From: DASSWB01 sp035705495
Lineage (GTDB): Bacteria; Bacteroidota; Bacteroidia; Flavobacteriales; Flavobacteriaceae
Direction of reading: 5' to 3'
NCBI GenBank assembly: GCA_035705495.1
Contig: DASSWB010000079.1
Span: 1-36,682, forward strand
DNA: 36,682 nucleotides
Part shown: in pieces, positions 1 through 6,281 of the stretch
Position numbering within the stretch: position 1 is the stretch's first letter
How the letters are laid out: every line of letters starts with the position of its first letter
The notes under the pieces: model-generated
What the model was told of the DNA's origin: nothing
Databases searched by the model: none
Seen by the model: the letters and a program-made list of their open reading frames with translations, nothing else
Program-made: the position numbers and the translations under genes

Positions 1-1
1 A

Positions 2-925
2 GGAGGTTTTGCTGCCGCAATGTGGGCCCATGCCTATCTGGCCATGACTCACGTTGCCACCGAAGGAAGTGAGGAGATCAAACAAAATTATCTTGCCCCG
101 AGTATTGCGGGAGATAAAATTGGATGTCTTTGCATTACCGAACCCTTTGCCGGATCGGATGTGGCTGGGATGAGATCCACCGCAGTAAAAAAAGGAGATA
201 CTTATATATTGAATGGTTCTAAAACCTTTATCACCAACGGAGTTTATTCAGATTACCTGGTGGTGGCTGCAAAAACAGACCCTGAGCTGAATGGAAAGGG
301 GATCAGTATCTTTATGGTGGACAGGAATACTCCCGGAATTTCAGCGAGCAAATTGGATAAACTTGGCTGGAGAGCTTCCGATACAGGTGAGATAGCATTT
401 GACAATGTAGAGATTCCTGCCTCGAACCTGATGGGAGAGGAAGGCAAAGGCTTCCCTTACATCATGCAGCATTTTGCCTTTGAGCGCCTGATCATGGGGA
501 TCAATGGCCATGCCAGGGCGGAATTTGCCCTGGAGTACGTATTGGAATACATGGCCGAGCGCACCGCTTTTGGAAAATCAATAGACAAATTTCAGGCCTT
601 GAGACACGAGATCGCCAACATGGCCAGTGAAATTGAGATGTGTAAAGAATTCAATTATTCTGTTGCCCAGCGTCTGGATAAGGGAGAATATGTAGTGAAG
701 GAGGCAAGTATGTCGAAATTGCTTTCCACCAAAATGGCTGACGAAGTTATCTATAAATGCCTCCAGTTTATGGGAGGCTATGGGTATATGGAGGATTATC
801 CATTGGCGCGAATGTTAAGAGATAGCAGGCTGGGACCTATTGGTGGTGGGACTTCTGAAATTCTGAGGGAAGTGATCGCCAAGATGGTTATCGATAAAAA
901 AGAGTATAAACCTGCGGCAAAATAA
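2..925 (+). CDS. Acyl-CoA dehydrogenase, 3' part (5' end outside window)
   Basis: Flavoenzyme of fatty-acid or branched-chain acyl-CoA breakdown that makes the alpha,beta double bond and passes electrons to ETF. The frame is open to the left edge, so the first Met (nt 20) is not the start; roughly the first quarter of the protein is missing. Seen: family signature 1 (ITEPFAGSD, about nt 134-160) and signature 2 (QFMGGYGYMEDYP, about nt 764-802). The MCAD-type catalytic Glu before GT is Gly here (GGGTSEI), but a Glu in FERLIMG (codon nt 482-484) sits where isovaleryl-CoA and long-chain dehydrogenases carry their base. Family membership is certain; substrate is not. It ends 79 bp before rpsU and no clear terminator was seen between them. 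Confidence 0.93.
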   Translation, partial: GGFAAAMWAHAYLAMTHVATEGSEEIKQNYLAPSIAGDKIGCLCITEPFAGSDVAGMRSTAVKKGDTYILNGSKTFITNGVYSDYLVVAAKTDPELNGKGISIFMVDRNTPGISASKLDKLGWRASDTGEIAFDNVEIPASNLMGEEGKGFPYIMQHFAFERLIMGINGHARAEFALEYVLEYMAERTAFGKSIDKFQALRHEIANMASEIEMCKEFNYSVAQRLDKGEYVVKEASMSKLLSTKMADEVIYKCLQFMGGYGYMEDYPLARMLRDSRLGPIGGGTSEILREVIAKMVIDKKEYKPAAK

Positions 926-938
926 TTTAAAAGAGGGG

Positions 939-968
939 TTGTGGATAAGGAATAAACTTCTATATTTG
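939..968 (+). promoter_or_regulatory. Bacteroidota-type promoter of rpsU
   Basis: TTG at 939-941, 19 bp, then TATATTTG at 961-968. This fits the Bacteroidota primary sigma consensus (TTTG or TTG at -33, TAnnTTTG at -7). Transcription would start near 975, giving a leader of about 30 nt that contains the strong Shine-Dalgarno of rpsU. Confidence 0.75.
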
Positions 969-987
969 CAGCCTTAATAATTTCTAA

Positions 988-999
988 AGAAAGGAGGTG
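988..999 (+). promoter_or_regulatory. Extended Shine-Dalgarno of rpsU
   Basis: AGAAAGGAGGTG ends 5 nt before the rpsU ATG (1005). It is complementary over 12 nt to the expected 3' end of Bacteroidota 16S rRNA (CACCUCCUUUCU). Other genes in this window have A/T-rich leaders with no comparable site, so this one stands out. Known: in Flavobacterium the anti-SD is hidden on the ribosome by bS21, bS18 and bS6. Inferred: ribosomes lacking bS21 read this site, giving autogenous control. Confidence 0.85.
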
Positions 1000-1004
1000 A
1001 CACT

Positions 1005-1199
1005 ATGTTAATTATACCAGTTAAAGACGGAGAGAATATTGATAGAGCGCTGAAGCGTTTTAAACGTAAATTTGATCGCACCGGAACGATGCGTCAACTA
1101 AGAAGTCGTCAACATTTCACAAAGCCGTCCGTAGAACGTAGGGCTCAACACCAAAAAGCTGCATATATTCAGCACTTAAGAGACCAGGAAGAAATTTAA
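1005..1199 (+). CDS. rpsU: 30S ribosomal protein bS21
   Basis: Small basic protein of the 30S platform near the 3' end of 16S rRNA. The 64 residues match the family length and composition: an Ile/Val-rich N-terminus (LIIPVKDGENIDRALKRFKR) followed by an Arg/Lys-rich helical tail. The start is fixed by a 12-nt Shine-Dalgarno 5 nt upstream. In Bacteroidota this protein helps cover the anti-Shine-Dalgarno, which explains why most flavobacterial mRNAs lack SD sequences. The gene has its own promoter upstream and a strong intrinsic terminator downstream (1245-1282), so it is probably monocistronic. The rpsU-xerC-hpf order is common in the phylum. Identification is secure. Confidence 0.97.
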   Translation: MLIIPVKDGENIDRALKRFKRKFDRTGTMRQLRSRQHFTKPSVERRAQHQKAAYIQHLRDQEEI

Positions 1200-1244
1200 T
1201 TTCAACATCTGGGAGTAGCACTACTTCTTAGGTATATAAATCAG

Positions 1245-1282
1245 ACTGCCGGTAAACTTTAGGTTTATCGGCAGTTTTTTTT
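1245..1282 (+). terminator. Intrinsic terminator of rpsU
   Basis: Arms ACTGCCGGTAAAC (1245-1257) and GTTTATCGGCAGT (1263-1275) form a 13-bp stem with one G-U pair and a 5-nt loop, followed by a T run to 1282. Confidence 0.9.
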
Positions 1283-1338
1283 ATGATAGTTTCCGGTTTC
1301 GCGGAATCTGCCTCCTTCTTTCTTTGGTCCAGCTCCCT

Positions 1339-1398
1339 ACCTGCTCCGTACCAAGTCCGAACAAAAAATTTGCTGTTCGGACCTGGTACGGAGCAGGT
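1339..1398. repeat. Long intergenic inverted repeat (25-bp arms)
   Basis: The 332-bp gap between rpsU and xerC holds the rpsU terminator, then this element. Arm 1339-1363 is the reverse complement of 1374-1398 over 25 bp with a single G-U compatible mismatch; the loop is 10 nt. The sequence is more GC-rich than its surroundings and does not end in a T run, so it does not look like a normal terminator. It may be one copy of a dispersed palindromic repeat (REP-like or a small MITE). No function can be read from the sequence. Confidence 0.8.
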
Positions 1399-1411
1399 AC
1401 AGCGAAGGCAG

Positions 1412-1434
1412 GAGCCAAAGAGCAGCTTTGGCTC
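1412..1434. repeat. Second intergenic hairpin (9-bp perfect stem)
   Basis: GAGCCAAAG (1412-1420) and CTTTGGCTC (1426-1434) form a perfect 9-bp stem with a 5-nt loop, 13 bp after the larger inverted repeat. No T run follows. The two hairpins together probably make up one repeat unit. Confidence 0.7.
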
Positions 1435-1505
1435 TATCTGCAGGTATAATTTGCTAATTCTAAGACAGAACTTAGATTAAGAGGTAAAGGAGTCACAAAC
1501 TTTTT

Positions 1506-1513
1506 TAACTTTG
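1506..1513 (+). promoter_or_regulatory. -7 box upstream of xerC
   Basis: TAACTTTG fits TAnnTTTG; no good -33 TTTG is seen at the right distance. It implies transcription from about 1520 and rules out the in-frame TTG at 1511, which lies inside the box, as the xerC start. Confidence 0.55.
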
Positions 1514-1531
1514 ATCATCAACAAACTTATT

Positions 1532-2428
1532 ATGCCTCTGAATCACTTTCTGGAATACCTGCAGCTGGAGAAGAAATATTCCATGCACACCATTACAGCT
1601 TATCGCGCTGATATTTTAGCTTTTCAAAAGTTTCTTCTGAAGGAATTTGACCAACAGGAAATAGAGCAGGTGAATTATTCCCAGATAAGGAGTTGGATTG
1701 TCTGTTTGGTCGATCAGGGAATATCCAATGTAAGTATTAACCGCAAGATATCTTCGCTAAGATCATTCTTTAAGTTTCTTCAGAAAACAAAACAGATTAA
1801 AATTTCTCCTTTAGGCAAGCATCGATCATTGAAGACAGCGAGGAAGGTGCAGATCCCGTTTTCTGAAACTGAAATTAAGGCTGCATTGGAAGTAAACGAG
1901 GCTGAAACTTATGAGGAGAAGCGAAATAAGCTCATTGTGGAGCTTTTTTATTCCACGGGAATACGAAGGGCTGAATTAATAGGTTTACAGCTTAAAGACG
2001 TGGACCTGGAAGGAAAATTGTTAAAGGTGTTAGGGAAAAGGAATAAGGAACGGATGATCCCGCTTTTGCCTTCAGTGGTAGCTTCAATAAAGGAGTATTT
2101 GCCAGAGAGACAGGAGAAGTCAACAGGTGCGGAGGAGAGGCATTTATTTATTACCGGGAAGGGTGTTAAAATGTATGAGCGGCTTGTTTATGATATAATT
2201 AAGAATTACTTTAGAGGTGTATCCAGTAAGCAAAAACAGAGTCCGCATATCCTGCGGCATTCTTTTGCCACCCACTTACTGAATCAAGGTGCCGATATAA
2301 ATGCGGTCAAGGAACTCTTAGGTCATTCCAGTCTTGCTGCCACCCAGGTGTACACCCACAACAGCATTGCGGAACTCCATAAGGTTTATAAAAAGGCCCA
2401 TCCTCGAAACCAGAAAGACCAATTGTGA
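1532..2428 (+). CDS. xerC: Tyrosine recombinase XerC-type
   Basis: Site-specific recombinase that, with a partner, resolves chromosome dimers at dif. The 298-residue protein from ATG 1532 has an N-terminal SAM-like DNA-binding domain (about 1-90) and a C-terminal catalytic domain. The catalytic set is complete: Arg145 (STGIRR), a Lys in GKRNKERM, His239 and Arg242 (HILRH), His265 (LLGHSS) and nucleophile Tyr274 (QVYTH). The frame stays open back to a TTG at 1511, but that codon lies within a -7 promoter box, so ATG 1532 is preferred. The gene lies between rpsU and hpf, the usual place for the housekeeping Xer enzyme in this phylum. XerC versus XerD cannot be settled from sequence alone. Confidence 0.93.
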   Translation: MPLNHFLEYLQLEKKYSMHTITAYRADILAFQKFLLKEFDQQEIEQVNYSQIRSWIVCLVDQGISNVSINRKISSLRSFFKFLQKTKQIKISPLGKHRSLKTARKVQIPFSETEIKAALEVNEAETYEEKRNKLIVELFYSTGIRRAELIGLQLKDVDLEGKLLKVLGKRNKERMIPLLPSVVASIKEYLPERQEKSTGAEERHLFITGKGVKMYERLVYDIIKNYFRGVSSKQKQSPHILRHSFATHLLNQGADINAVKELLGHSSLAATQVYTHNSIAELHKVYKKAHPRNQKDQL

Positions 2429-2463
2429 AAAATTAATGTACAACAATAAAATCTTATTGCCTT

Positions 2464-2769
2464 ATGAAGATCAATGTGCAGTCCGTCAATTTCACCGCCG
2501 ACCAAAAGCTGGTAAATTTCATTCAGGGAAAGTTAAACAAACTGGAGAGTCATTTTGACCAGGTAATCTTCGCAGATATTTATCTGAAGACGGAGAATAC
2601 CAGTAGCAAGGAAAACAAAATTTCAGAAATTATGTTGAGCATTCCGGGGGAAGGGATCATCTGTAAAAAGAGGGCCCGGAGATTTGAAGTAGGTGTGGAT
2701 GAATGTGTTAGTTCGCTGGAGCGACAGCTTCAAAAAAGGAAGAAAAAATTTAATGCTCAGGTAGCTTAA
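2464..2769 (+). CDS. hpf: Ribosome hibernation-promoting factor, short HPF/RaiA family
   Basis: Binds the decoding centre of the 30S subunit in slow-growing cells and favours inactive 70S or 100S ribosomes. The 101-residue product has the S30EA fold pattern: an N-terminal strand (MKINVQSVNFTADQKLVNFI), a helix, and a second strand/helix half ending in a basic tail (RQLQKRKKKFNAQ). It is the short form, without the C-terminal dimerisation domain of long HPF. It follows xerC by 35 bp with no promoter seen between them, so co-transcription is likely. Family assignment is firm; the exact name (hpf, raiA or yfiA type) is less so. Confidence 0.9.
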   Translation: MKINVQSVNFTADQKLVNFIQGKLNKLESHFDQVIFADIYLKTENTSSKENKISEIMLSIPGEGIICKKRARRFEVGVDECVSSLERQLQKRKKKFNAQVA

Positions 2770-2787
2770 AATTTTTTTTAGAAATGT

Positions 2788-2817
2788 TTTGAAACCTGAA
2801 ATTAATTTATACATTTG
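2788..2817 (+). promoter_or_regulatory. Promoter of the tRNA-tuf operon
   Basis: TTTG at 2788-2791, 18 bp, TACATTTG at 2810-2817: a close match to the Bacteroidota promoter consensus. Transcription should start at about 2824, some 45 nt before the first tRNA. Confidence 0.75.
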
Positions 2818-2818
2818 C

Positions 2819-2845
2819 AGTCCGTTTGAAAAGGCGGACTTTTTT
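2819..2845 (+). other. Hairpin with T run at the tRNA operon start
   Basis: AGTCCG (2819-2824) and CGGACT (2835-2840) form a 6-bp stem with a 10-nt loop followed by TTTTT. It could terminate transcripts coming from hpf. It overlaps the predicted start of the tRNA-tuf transcript, so it is less likely to act on that RNA unless the true start is further upstream. Confidence 0.55.
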
Positions 2846-2866
2846 GTGTAAAAAAGGTGGCGTTAG

Positions 2867-2940
2867 GCCGATATAGCTCAGTTGGCTAGAGCAGCTGATT
2901 TGTAATCAGCAGGTCGTGGGTTCGAGTCCCTCTATCGGCT
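2867..2940 (+). tRNA. tRNA-Thr (anticodon UGU)
   Basis: A 74-nt cloverleaf: acceptor GCCGATA (2867-2873) pairs with TATCGGC (2933-2939), discriminator T2940. The anticodon stem GCTGA/TCAGC encloses TGT at 2901-2903. The T-loop is GTTCGAG-like. No CCA is encoded. Confidence 0.97.
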
Positions 2941-3015
2941 CTGAAAGGTCGAAAACAACCTGGGGGAACCCAAGAGAAATCGACGCTGGTTCTGTGAAAT
3001 TTTGGAAAAATTATT

Positions 3016-3097
3016 GGGGAGATACTCAAGCGGCCAACGAGGACAGACTGTAAATCTGTTGGTTTTACCTTCGCAGGTTCGAATCCTGCTCTCCCCA
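3016..3097 (+). tRNA. tRNA-Tyr (anticodon GUA)
   Basis: An 82-nt class II tRNA with a long variable arm: acceptor GGGGAGA (3016-3022) pairs with TCTCCCC (3090-3096), discriminator A3097, anticodon GTA at 3050-3052. No CCA is encoded. Confidence 0.97.
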
Positions 3098-3214
3098 CTT
3101 TTTTAATCTGCAACTATTGCAGGTTTCGAAGGATTTTATTTTTTTTGCATCCGGAATTCTGAAAGAGATTTTGGAGTTGCCAGATTGCCATAAAAGATAG
3201 GAGCAATTAATAAT

Positions 3215-3287
3215 GCGGGAGTAGCTCAGTTGGTAGAGCGTCAGCCTTCCAAGCTGAATGTCGCCGGTTCGAACCCGGTCTCCCGCT
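3215..3287 (+). tRNA. tRNA-Gly (anticodon UCC)
   Basis: A 73-nt cloverleaf: acceptor GCGGGAG (3215-3221) pairs with CTCCCGC (3280-3286), discriminator T3287. The anticodon stem TCAGC/GCTGA encloses TCC at 3248-3250. Confidence 0.97.
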
Positions 3288-3367
3288 CTGAAAAAAGATA
3301 ATTTTTAATGTCGTGTTCTGCCGTTAGGCGGAAATTCCGGGTTTAAAGGAATGAGAACATGATTTTT

Positions 3368-3439
3368 GCCGACGTAGCTCAGGGGTAGAGCGTTTCCTTG
3401 GTAAGGAAAAGGTCACGAGTTCAATTCTCGTCGTTGGCT
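3368..3439 (+). tRNA. tRNA-Thr (anticodon GGU)
   Basis: A 72-nt cloverleaf: acceptor GCCGACG (3368-3374) pairs with CGTTGGC (3432-3438) with one G-U pair, discriminator T3439. The anticodon stem TTTCC/GGAAA encloses GGT at 3400-3402. It is the last tRNA before tuf (58 bp). Confidence 0.97.
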
Positions 3440-3497
3440 CTGGTATTTGTATAAAATTGAACACTAATATATAACTAAGATTAAATAAGTATTAATT

Positions 3498-4685
3498 ATG
3501 GCAAAGGAAACTTACGATCGGTCCAAACCGCACCTTAACATAGGTACTATTGGACACGTAGATCACGGAAAAACAACTTTAACAGCAGCGATTACTAAGG
3601 TAATGGCTGATGCCGGTTATTCAGAAGCTAAGTCTTTTGATCAAATTGATAATGCTCCGGAAGAAAAAGAGAGAGGTATTACCATTAACTCATCGCACGT
3701 AGAATATTCAACAGCTAACCGTCACTACGCTCACGTTGACTGTCCAGGTCACGCGGATTACGTAAAGAACATGGTTACGGGTGCTGCTCAAATGGACGGT
3801 GCTATTTTGGTGGTTGCGGCTACAGATGGTCCAATGCCACAAACTCGTGAGCACATCCTTTTAGGACGTCAGGTTGGTATTCCAAGAATCGTTGTGTTCT
3901 TGAACAAAGTTGACATGGTTGACGATGAAGAATTATTGGAATTGGTTGAGATGGAAGTAAGGGATTTACTTTCTTTCTACGAATATGATGGAGATAATGG
4001 TCCTGTAATTTCTGGTTCTGCTCTTGGTGCTCTTAACGGAGAACAAAAATGGGTTGATACAGTGATGCAATTAATGGAGGCTGTTGATAACTGGATTGAA
4101 TTGCCAACACGTGATGTTGATAAGCCTTTCTTGTTACCAATTGAAGATGTGTTCTCTATTACAGGTCGTGGTACTGTTGCAACAGGTCGTATTGAAACTG
4201 GTGTAGCAAATACTGGAGATCCAGTTGAAATCATTGGTATGGGAGCTGGGAAATTAACTTCTACTGTAACTGGAGTTGAAATGTTCCGTAAGATTCTTGA
4301 TAGAGGTGAAGCTGGAGATAACGTTGGTATTCTTTTGAGAGGTATTGAGAAAACTCAAATCTCAAGAGGTATGGTTATTACTAAACCTGGATCTGTAACA
4401 CCACACGCTAAATTCAAAGCTGAGGTTTATATCTTGAAAAAAGAAGAAGGTGGACGTCACACTCCATTCCACAACAACTACCGTCCACAGTTTTACGTTC
4501 GTACAACTGACGTAACTGGAACTATTTCTCTTCCAGAAGGTGTTGAAATGGTTATGCCAGGTGATAACTTAACAATTCGTGTTGAATTGATTCAGCCAAT
4601 TGCAATGAACGTAGGTTTACGATTTGCTATCCGTGAGGGTGGTAGAACAGTTGGTGCTGGTCAGGTAACTGAAATTTTAGACTAA
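3498..4685 (+). CDS. tuf: Elongation factor Tu
   Basis: GTPase that carries aminoacyl-tRNA to the ribosomal A site. The 395 residues have all three EF-Tu domains. The G domain shows GHVDHGKTT (P-loop, about 19-27), the switch I region RGITI, DCPGH and NKVD; the two beta-barrel domains follow, ending in the usual VGAGQVTEILD. There is no Shine-Dalgarno; the leader is A/T-rich, as usual in this phylum. Codon use is strongly selected (many GGT, CGT, AAC and GTT codons), as expected for one of the most abundant proteins. It is the last gene of a Thr-Tyr-Gly-Thr tRNA operon, the same arrangement as tufB in E. coli. Whether a second tuf copy exists elsewhere cannot be seen. Confidence 0.99.
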   Translation: MAKETYDRSKPHLNIGTIGHVDHGKTTLTAAITKVMADAGYSEAKSFDQIDNAPEEKERGITINSSHVEYSTANRHYAHVDCPGHADYVKNMVTGAAQMDGAILVVAATDGPMPQTREHILLGRQVGIPRIVVFLNKVDMVDDEELLELVEMEVRDLLSFYEYDGDNGPVISGSALGALNGEQKWVDTVMQLMEAVDNWIELPTRDVDKPFLLPIEDVFSITGRGTVATGRIETGVANTGDPVEIIGMGAGKLTSTVTGVEMFRKILDRGEAGDNVGILLRGIEKTQISRGMVITKPGSVTPHAKFKAEVYILKKEEGGRHTPFHNNYRPQFYVRTTDVTGTISLPEGVEMVMPGDNLTIRVELIQPIAMNVGLRFAIREGGRTVGAGQVTEILD

Positions 4686-4700
4686 GGTTAAACTTAGAAT

Positions 4701-4741
4701 TAAGTTAAGGTGTTCTTTTCTATAAAGGGCACCTTGACTTA
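4701..4741 (+). other. Stable hairpin between tuf and tRNA-Trp
   Basis: TAAGTTAAGGTG (4701-4712) pairs with CACCTTGACTTA (4730-4741) over 12 bp with one G-U. No T run follows, so it is not a canonical terminator. It ends 5 nt before tRNA-Trp and could be an RNA-processing or 3'-protecting structure. Confidence 0.6.
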
Positions 4742-4746
4742 TATCT

Positions 4747-4819
4747 ACGGGTTTAGCTCAGTTGGTAGAGCACTGGTCTCCAAAACCAGGTGTCGGGAGT
4801 TCGAGTCTCTCAACCCGTG
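4747..4819 (+). tRNA. tRNA-Trp (anticodon CCA)
   Basis: A 73-nt cloverleaf: acceptor ACGGGTT (4747-4753) pairs with AACCCGT (4812-4818), discriminator G4819, anticodon CCA at 4780-4782. tRNA-Trp directly ahead of secE is a common arrangement in bacteria. Its 3' end is copied again downstream at 4891. Confidence 0.97.
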
Positions 4820-4824
4820 CTTGA
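4805..4824 (+). repeat. Direct repeat copy 1 (tRNA-Trp 3' end)
   Basis: This 20-bp sequence, starting GTCTCTCAACCC, covers the last 15 nt of tRNA-Trp and 5 nt beyond. It recurs exactly at 4891-4910, so the two copies bound a unit of 86 bp. Confidence 0.9.
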
Positions 4825-4854
4825 TTTGAAATACTGAATGCATGAGACGAGAAG

Positions 4855-4871
4855 CCTGTCCTGAGCGAAGT
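4855..4871 (+). repeat. Dispersed repeat motif (CCTGTCCTGAGCGAAGT)
   Basis: From memory, this motif resembles a short repeat (CCTGTCCTGAGCGAAGTCGAAGG type) that occurs many times between genes in flavobacterial genomes. Here the run is interrupted after AAGT before continuing as CCGAAGGAA. It lies between the two copies of the tRNA-Trp 3' end. Confidence 0.5.
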
Positions 4872-4890
4872 GATAACGGAGCCGAAGGAA

Positions 4891-4910
4891 GTCTCTCAAC
4901 CCGTGCTTGA
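4891..4910 (+). repeat. Direct repeat copy 2 (orphan tRNA-Trp 3' end)
   Basis: Exact second copy of 4805-4824. It has no tRNA body in front of it, so it is a remnant or target duplication, not a second tRNA gene. The rest of the 4820-4992 gap to secE shows no further gene. Confidence 0.9.
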
Positions 4911-4992
4911 ATTGTTTTTCGTGGTATTTAAAGAATAACAAATAGTTGAAAGAAGGATTAAAAGTCTGAAGTCAACTCATAAATATAAAAAA

Positions 4993-5190
4993 ATGGCGGG
5001 CATTGTAAATTATATATCTGAGTCATATAACGAATTGAAAAATCATGTTAGCTGGCCAACATGGGCTGAAGCTCAGAAATTGACAGTTATCGTAGCTGTT
5101 TTTTCGATTATCTTTTCTTTGGTTATATGGGGTGTAGATACGGTGTTTAGTTCTGTAATAGAGGAATATTTTAAGTGGATTAAATCTTAA
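4993..5190 (+). CDS. secE: Protein translocase subunit SecE
   Basis: Small essential subunit of the SecYEG channel in the inner membrane. The 65 residues contain the conserved amphipathic stretch with NHVSWPTWAEAQ (about 17-28), matching the SecE N-x-V-x-W-P pattern, then one membrane helix (about 29-51). It is the single-helix form usual outside enterobacteria. It opens the secE-nusG-ribosomal protein-RNA polymerase cluster and ends 9 bp before nusG, so the two are co-transcribed. No separate -7 box was found just upstream; transcription may come from the tuf/tRNA-Trp side. Confidence 0.95.
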   Translation: MAGIVNYISESYNELKNHVSWPTWAEAQKLTVIVAVFSIIFSLVIWGVDTVFSSVIEEYFKWIKS

Positions 5191-5199
5191 AAATTTAAT

Positions 5200-5751
5200 A
5201 TGACAGAAGTTAAAGATAAGAAATGGTATGTGGTTCGGGCTGTAAGCGGTCAGGAAAACAAGGTCAAAGAATATATTGAAAGAGAAATTGCCCATGAGGG
5301 TTTGGAAGATTTCATTGATCAGGTTTTAGTCCCTACGGAAAAAGTTGTTCAAATTAGGAATGGAAAAAAAATAAACAAGGAGCGTGTATATTTTCCTGGT
5401 TATATTATGATTCAGGCCAATCTTGGAGGTGAAATCCCACACATTATCAAATCTATCAATGGTGTAATCGGATTTTTAGGGGAAACAAAAGGAGGAGATC
5501 CAGTTCCATTAAGGAAATCCGAAGTCAACCGAATGCTAGGTAAGGTTGATGAATTGTCGGTTAAGACTGATAATGTAGCAATTCCTTTCAATATTGGTGA
5601 AACTATAAAGGTTATAGATGGACCTTTCAATGGCTTTAACGGAACGGTTGAAAAAATCAATGAAGAGAAGCGTAAACTTGAGGTAATGGTTAAGATTTTT
5701 GGAAGAAAAACACCATTGGAATTAAGTTATATGCAAGTAGAAAAAGTATAA
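5200..5751 (+). CDS. nusG: Transcription termination/antitermination protein NusG
   Basis: Elongation factor that binds the RNA polymerase clamp and links it to the ribosome (NusE) or Rho. The 183 residues show the NGN domain (KWYVVRAVSGQENKVKEYIE near 8-27, FPGYIMIQ near 64-71) and a C-terminal KOW domain (VIDGPFNGFNGTVEKI, about 131-146). The length is normal and no inserted domain is seen. It lies between secE and rplK, as in most bacteria; 74 bp separate it from rplK. Confidence 0.97.
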   Translation: MTEVKDKKWYVVRAVSGQENKVKEYIEREIAHEGLEDFIDQVLVPTEKVVQIRNGKKINKERVYFPGYIMIQANLGGEIPHIIKSINGVIGFLGETKGGDPVPLRKSEVNRMLGKVDELSVKTDNVAIPFNIGETIKVIDGPFNGFNGTVEKINEEKRKLEVMVKIFGRKTPLELSYMQVEKV

Positions 5752-5825
5752 TAAGTGTTACATCACATATATAGAGGTATTCTTTAGGCTTCCAATTTTT
5801 AGAATATCAAATTAAATTTTTCAAA

Positions 5826-6263
5826 ATGGCAAAAGAAGTAAGTAAGGTTGTTAAGTTACAAGTTCGAGGAGGCGCTGCGAATCCATCGCCACCAGTTGGA
5901 CCTGCTTTAGGTGCTGCCGGAGTGAATATCATGGAATTCTGTAAGCAATTCAATGCTAGAACTCAGGACAAGCAAGGAAAGGTTTTACCTGTTTCTATTA
6001 CGGTTTATAAAGATAAATCTTTTGATTTTATCATTAAAACCCCGCCTGCAGCAGTTCAAATTTTGGAAGCTGCAAAAGCGAAAAAAGGTTCAGGGGAGCC
6101 TAATAGAAAAAAGATAGCAAGTGTTTCTTGGGATCAGGTAAGGGCCATTGCCGAAGATAAAATGCAGGATTTAAATGCATTTACTTTGGAGTCTGCCATG
6201 AAAATGGTAGCAGGTACTGCACGTTCAATGGGAGTTACTGTAAAAGGACAAGCACCTTTTTAA
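5826..6263 (+). CDS. rplK: 50S ribosomal protein uL11
   Basis: Binds the GTPase-associated region of 23S rRNA at the base of the L7/L12 stalk, the thiostrepton site. The 145 residues show the N-terminal Pro-rich segment ANPSPPVGPALGAAGVNI with the prolines that contact thiostrepton, and a C-terminal rRNA-binding domain ending TARSMGVTV. It is followed by rplA after 18 bp. Length and sequence are standard. Confidence 0.98.
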   Translation: MAKEVSKVVKLQVRGGAANPSPPVGPALGAAGVNIMEFCKQFNARTQDKQGKVLPVSITVYKDKSFDFIIKTPPAAVQILEAAKAKKGSGEPNRKKIASVSWDQVRAIAEDKMQDLNAFTLESAMKMVAGTARSMGVTVKGQAPF

Positions 6264-6281
6264 TCCAAAAAGCAATTTCAA

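Noticed and set aside
1283..1480. 65-codon frame after the rpsU terminator
   Set aside because: It consists of the two inverted repeats; composition is not protein-like and there is no start signal.
2886..3113. 75-codon minus-strand frame across two tRNAs (contains GRAGFEPAKVKPTDLQSVLV)
   Set aside because: It is the reverse complement of tRNA-Thr and tRNA-Tyr. Similar phantom proteins are known mis-annotations over tRNA genes.
4891..4910. Second tRNA-Trp gene
   Set aside because: Only the last 15 nt of the tRNA are present; no acceptor 5' strand, D arm or anticodon arm.
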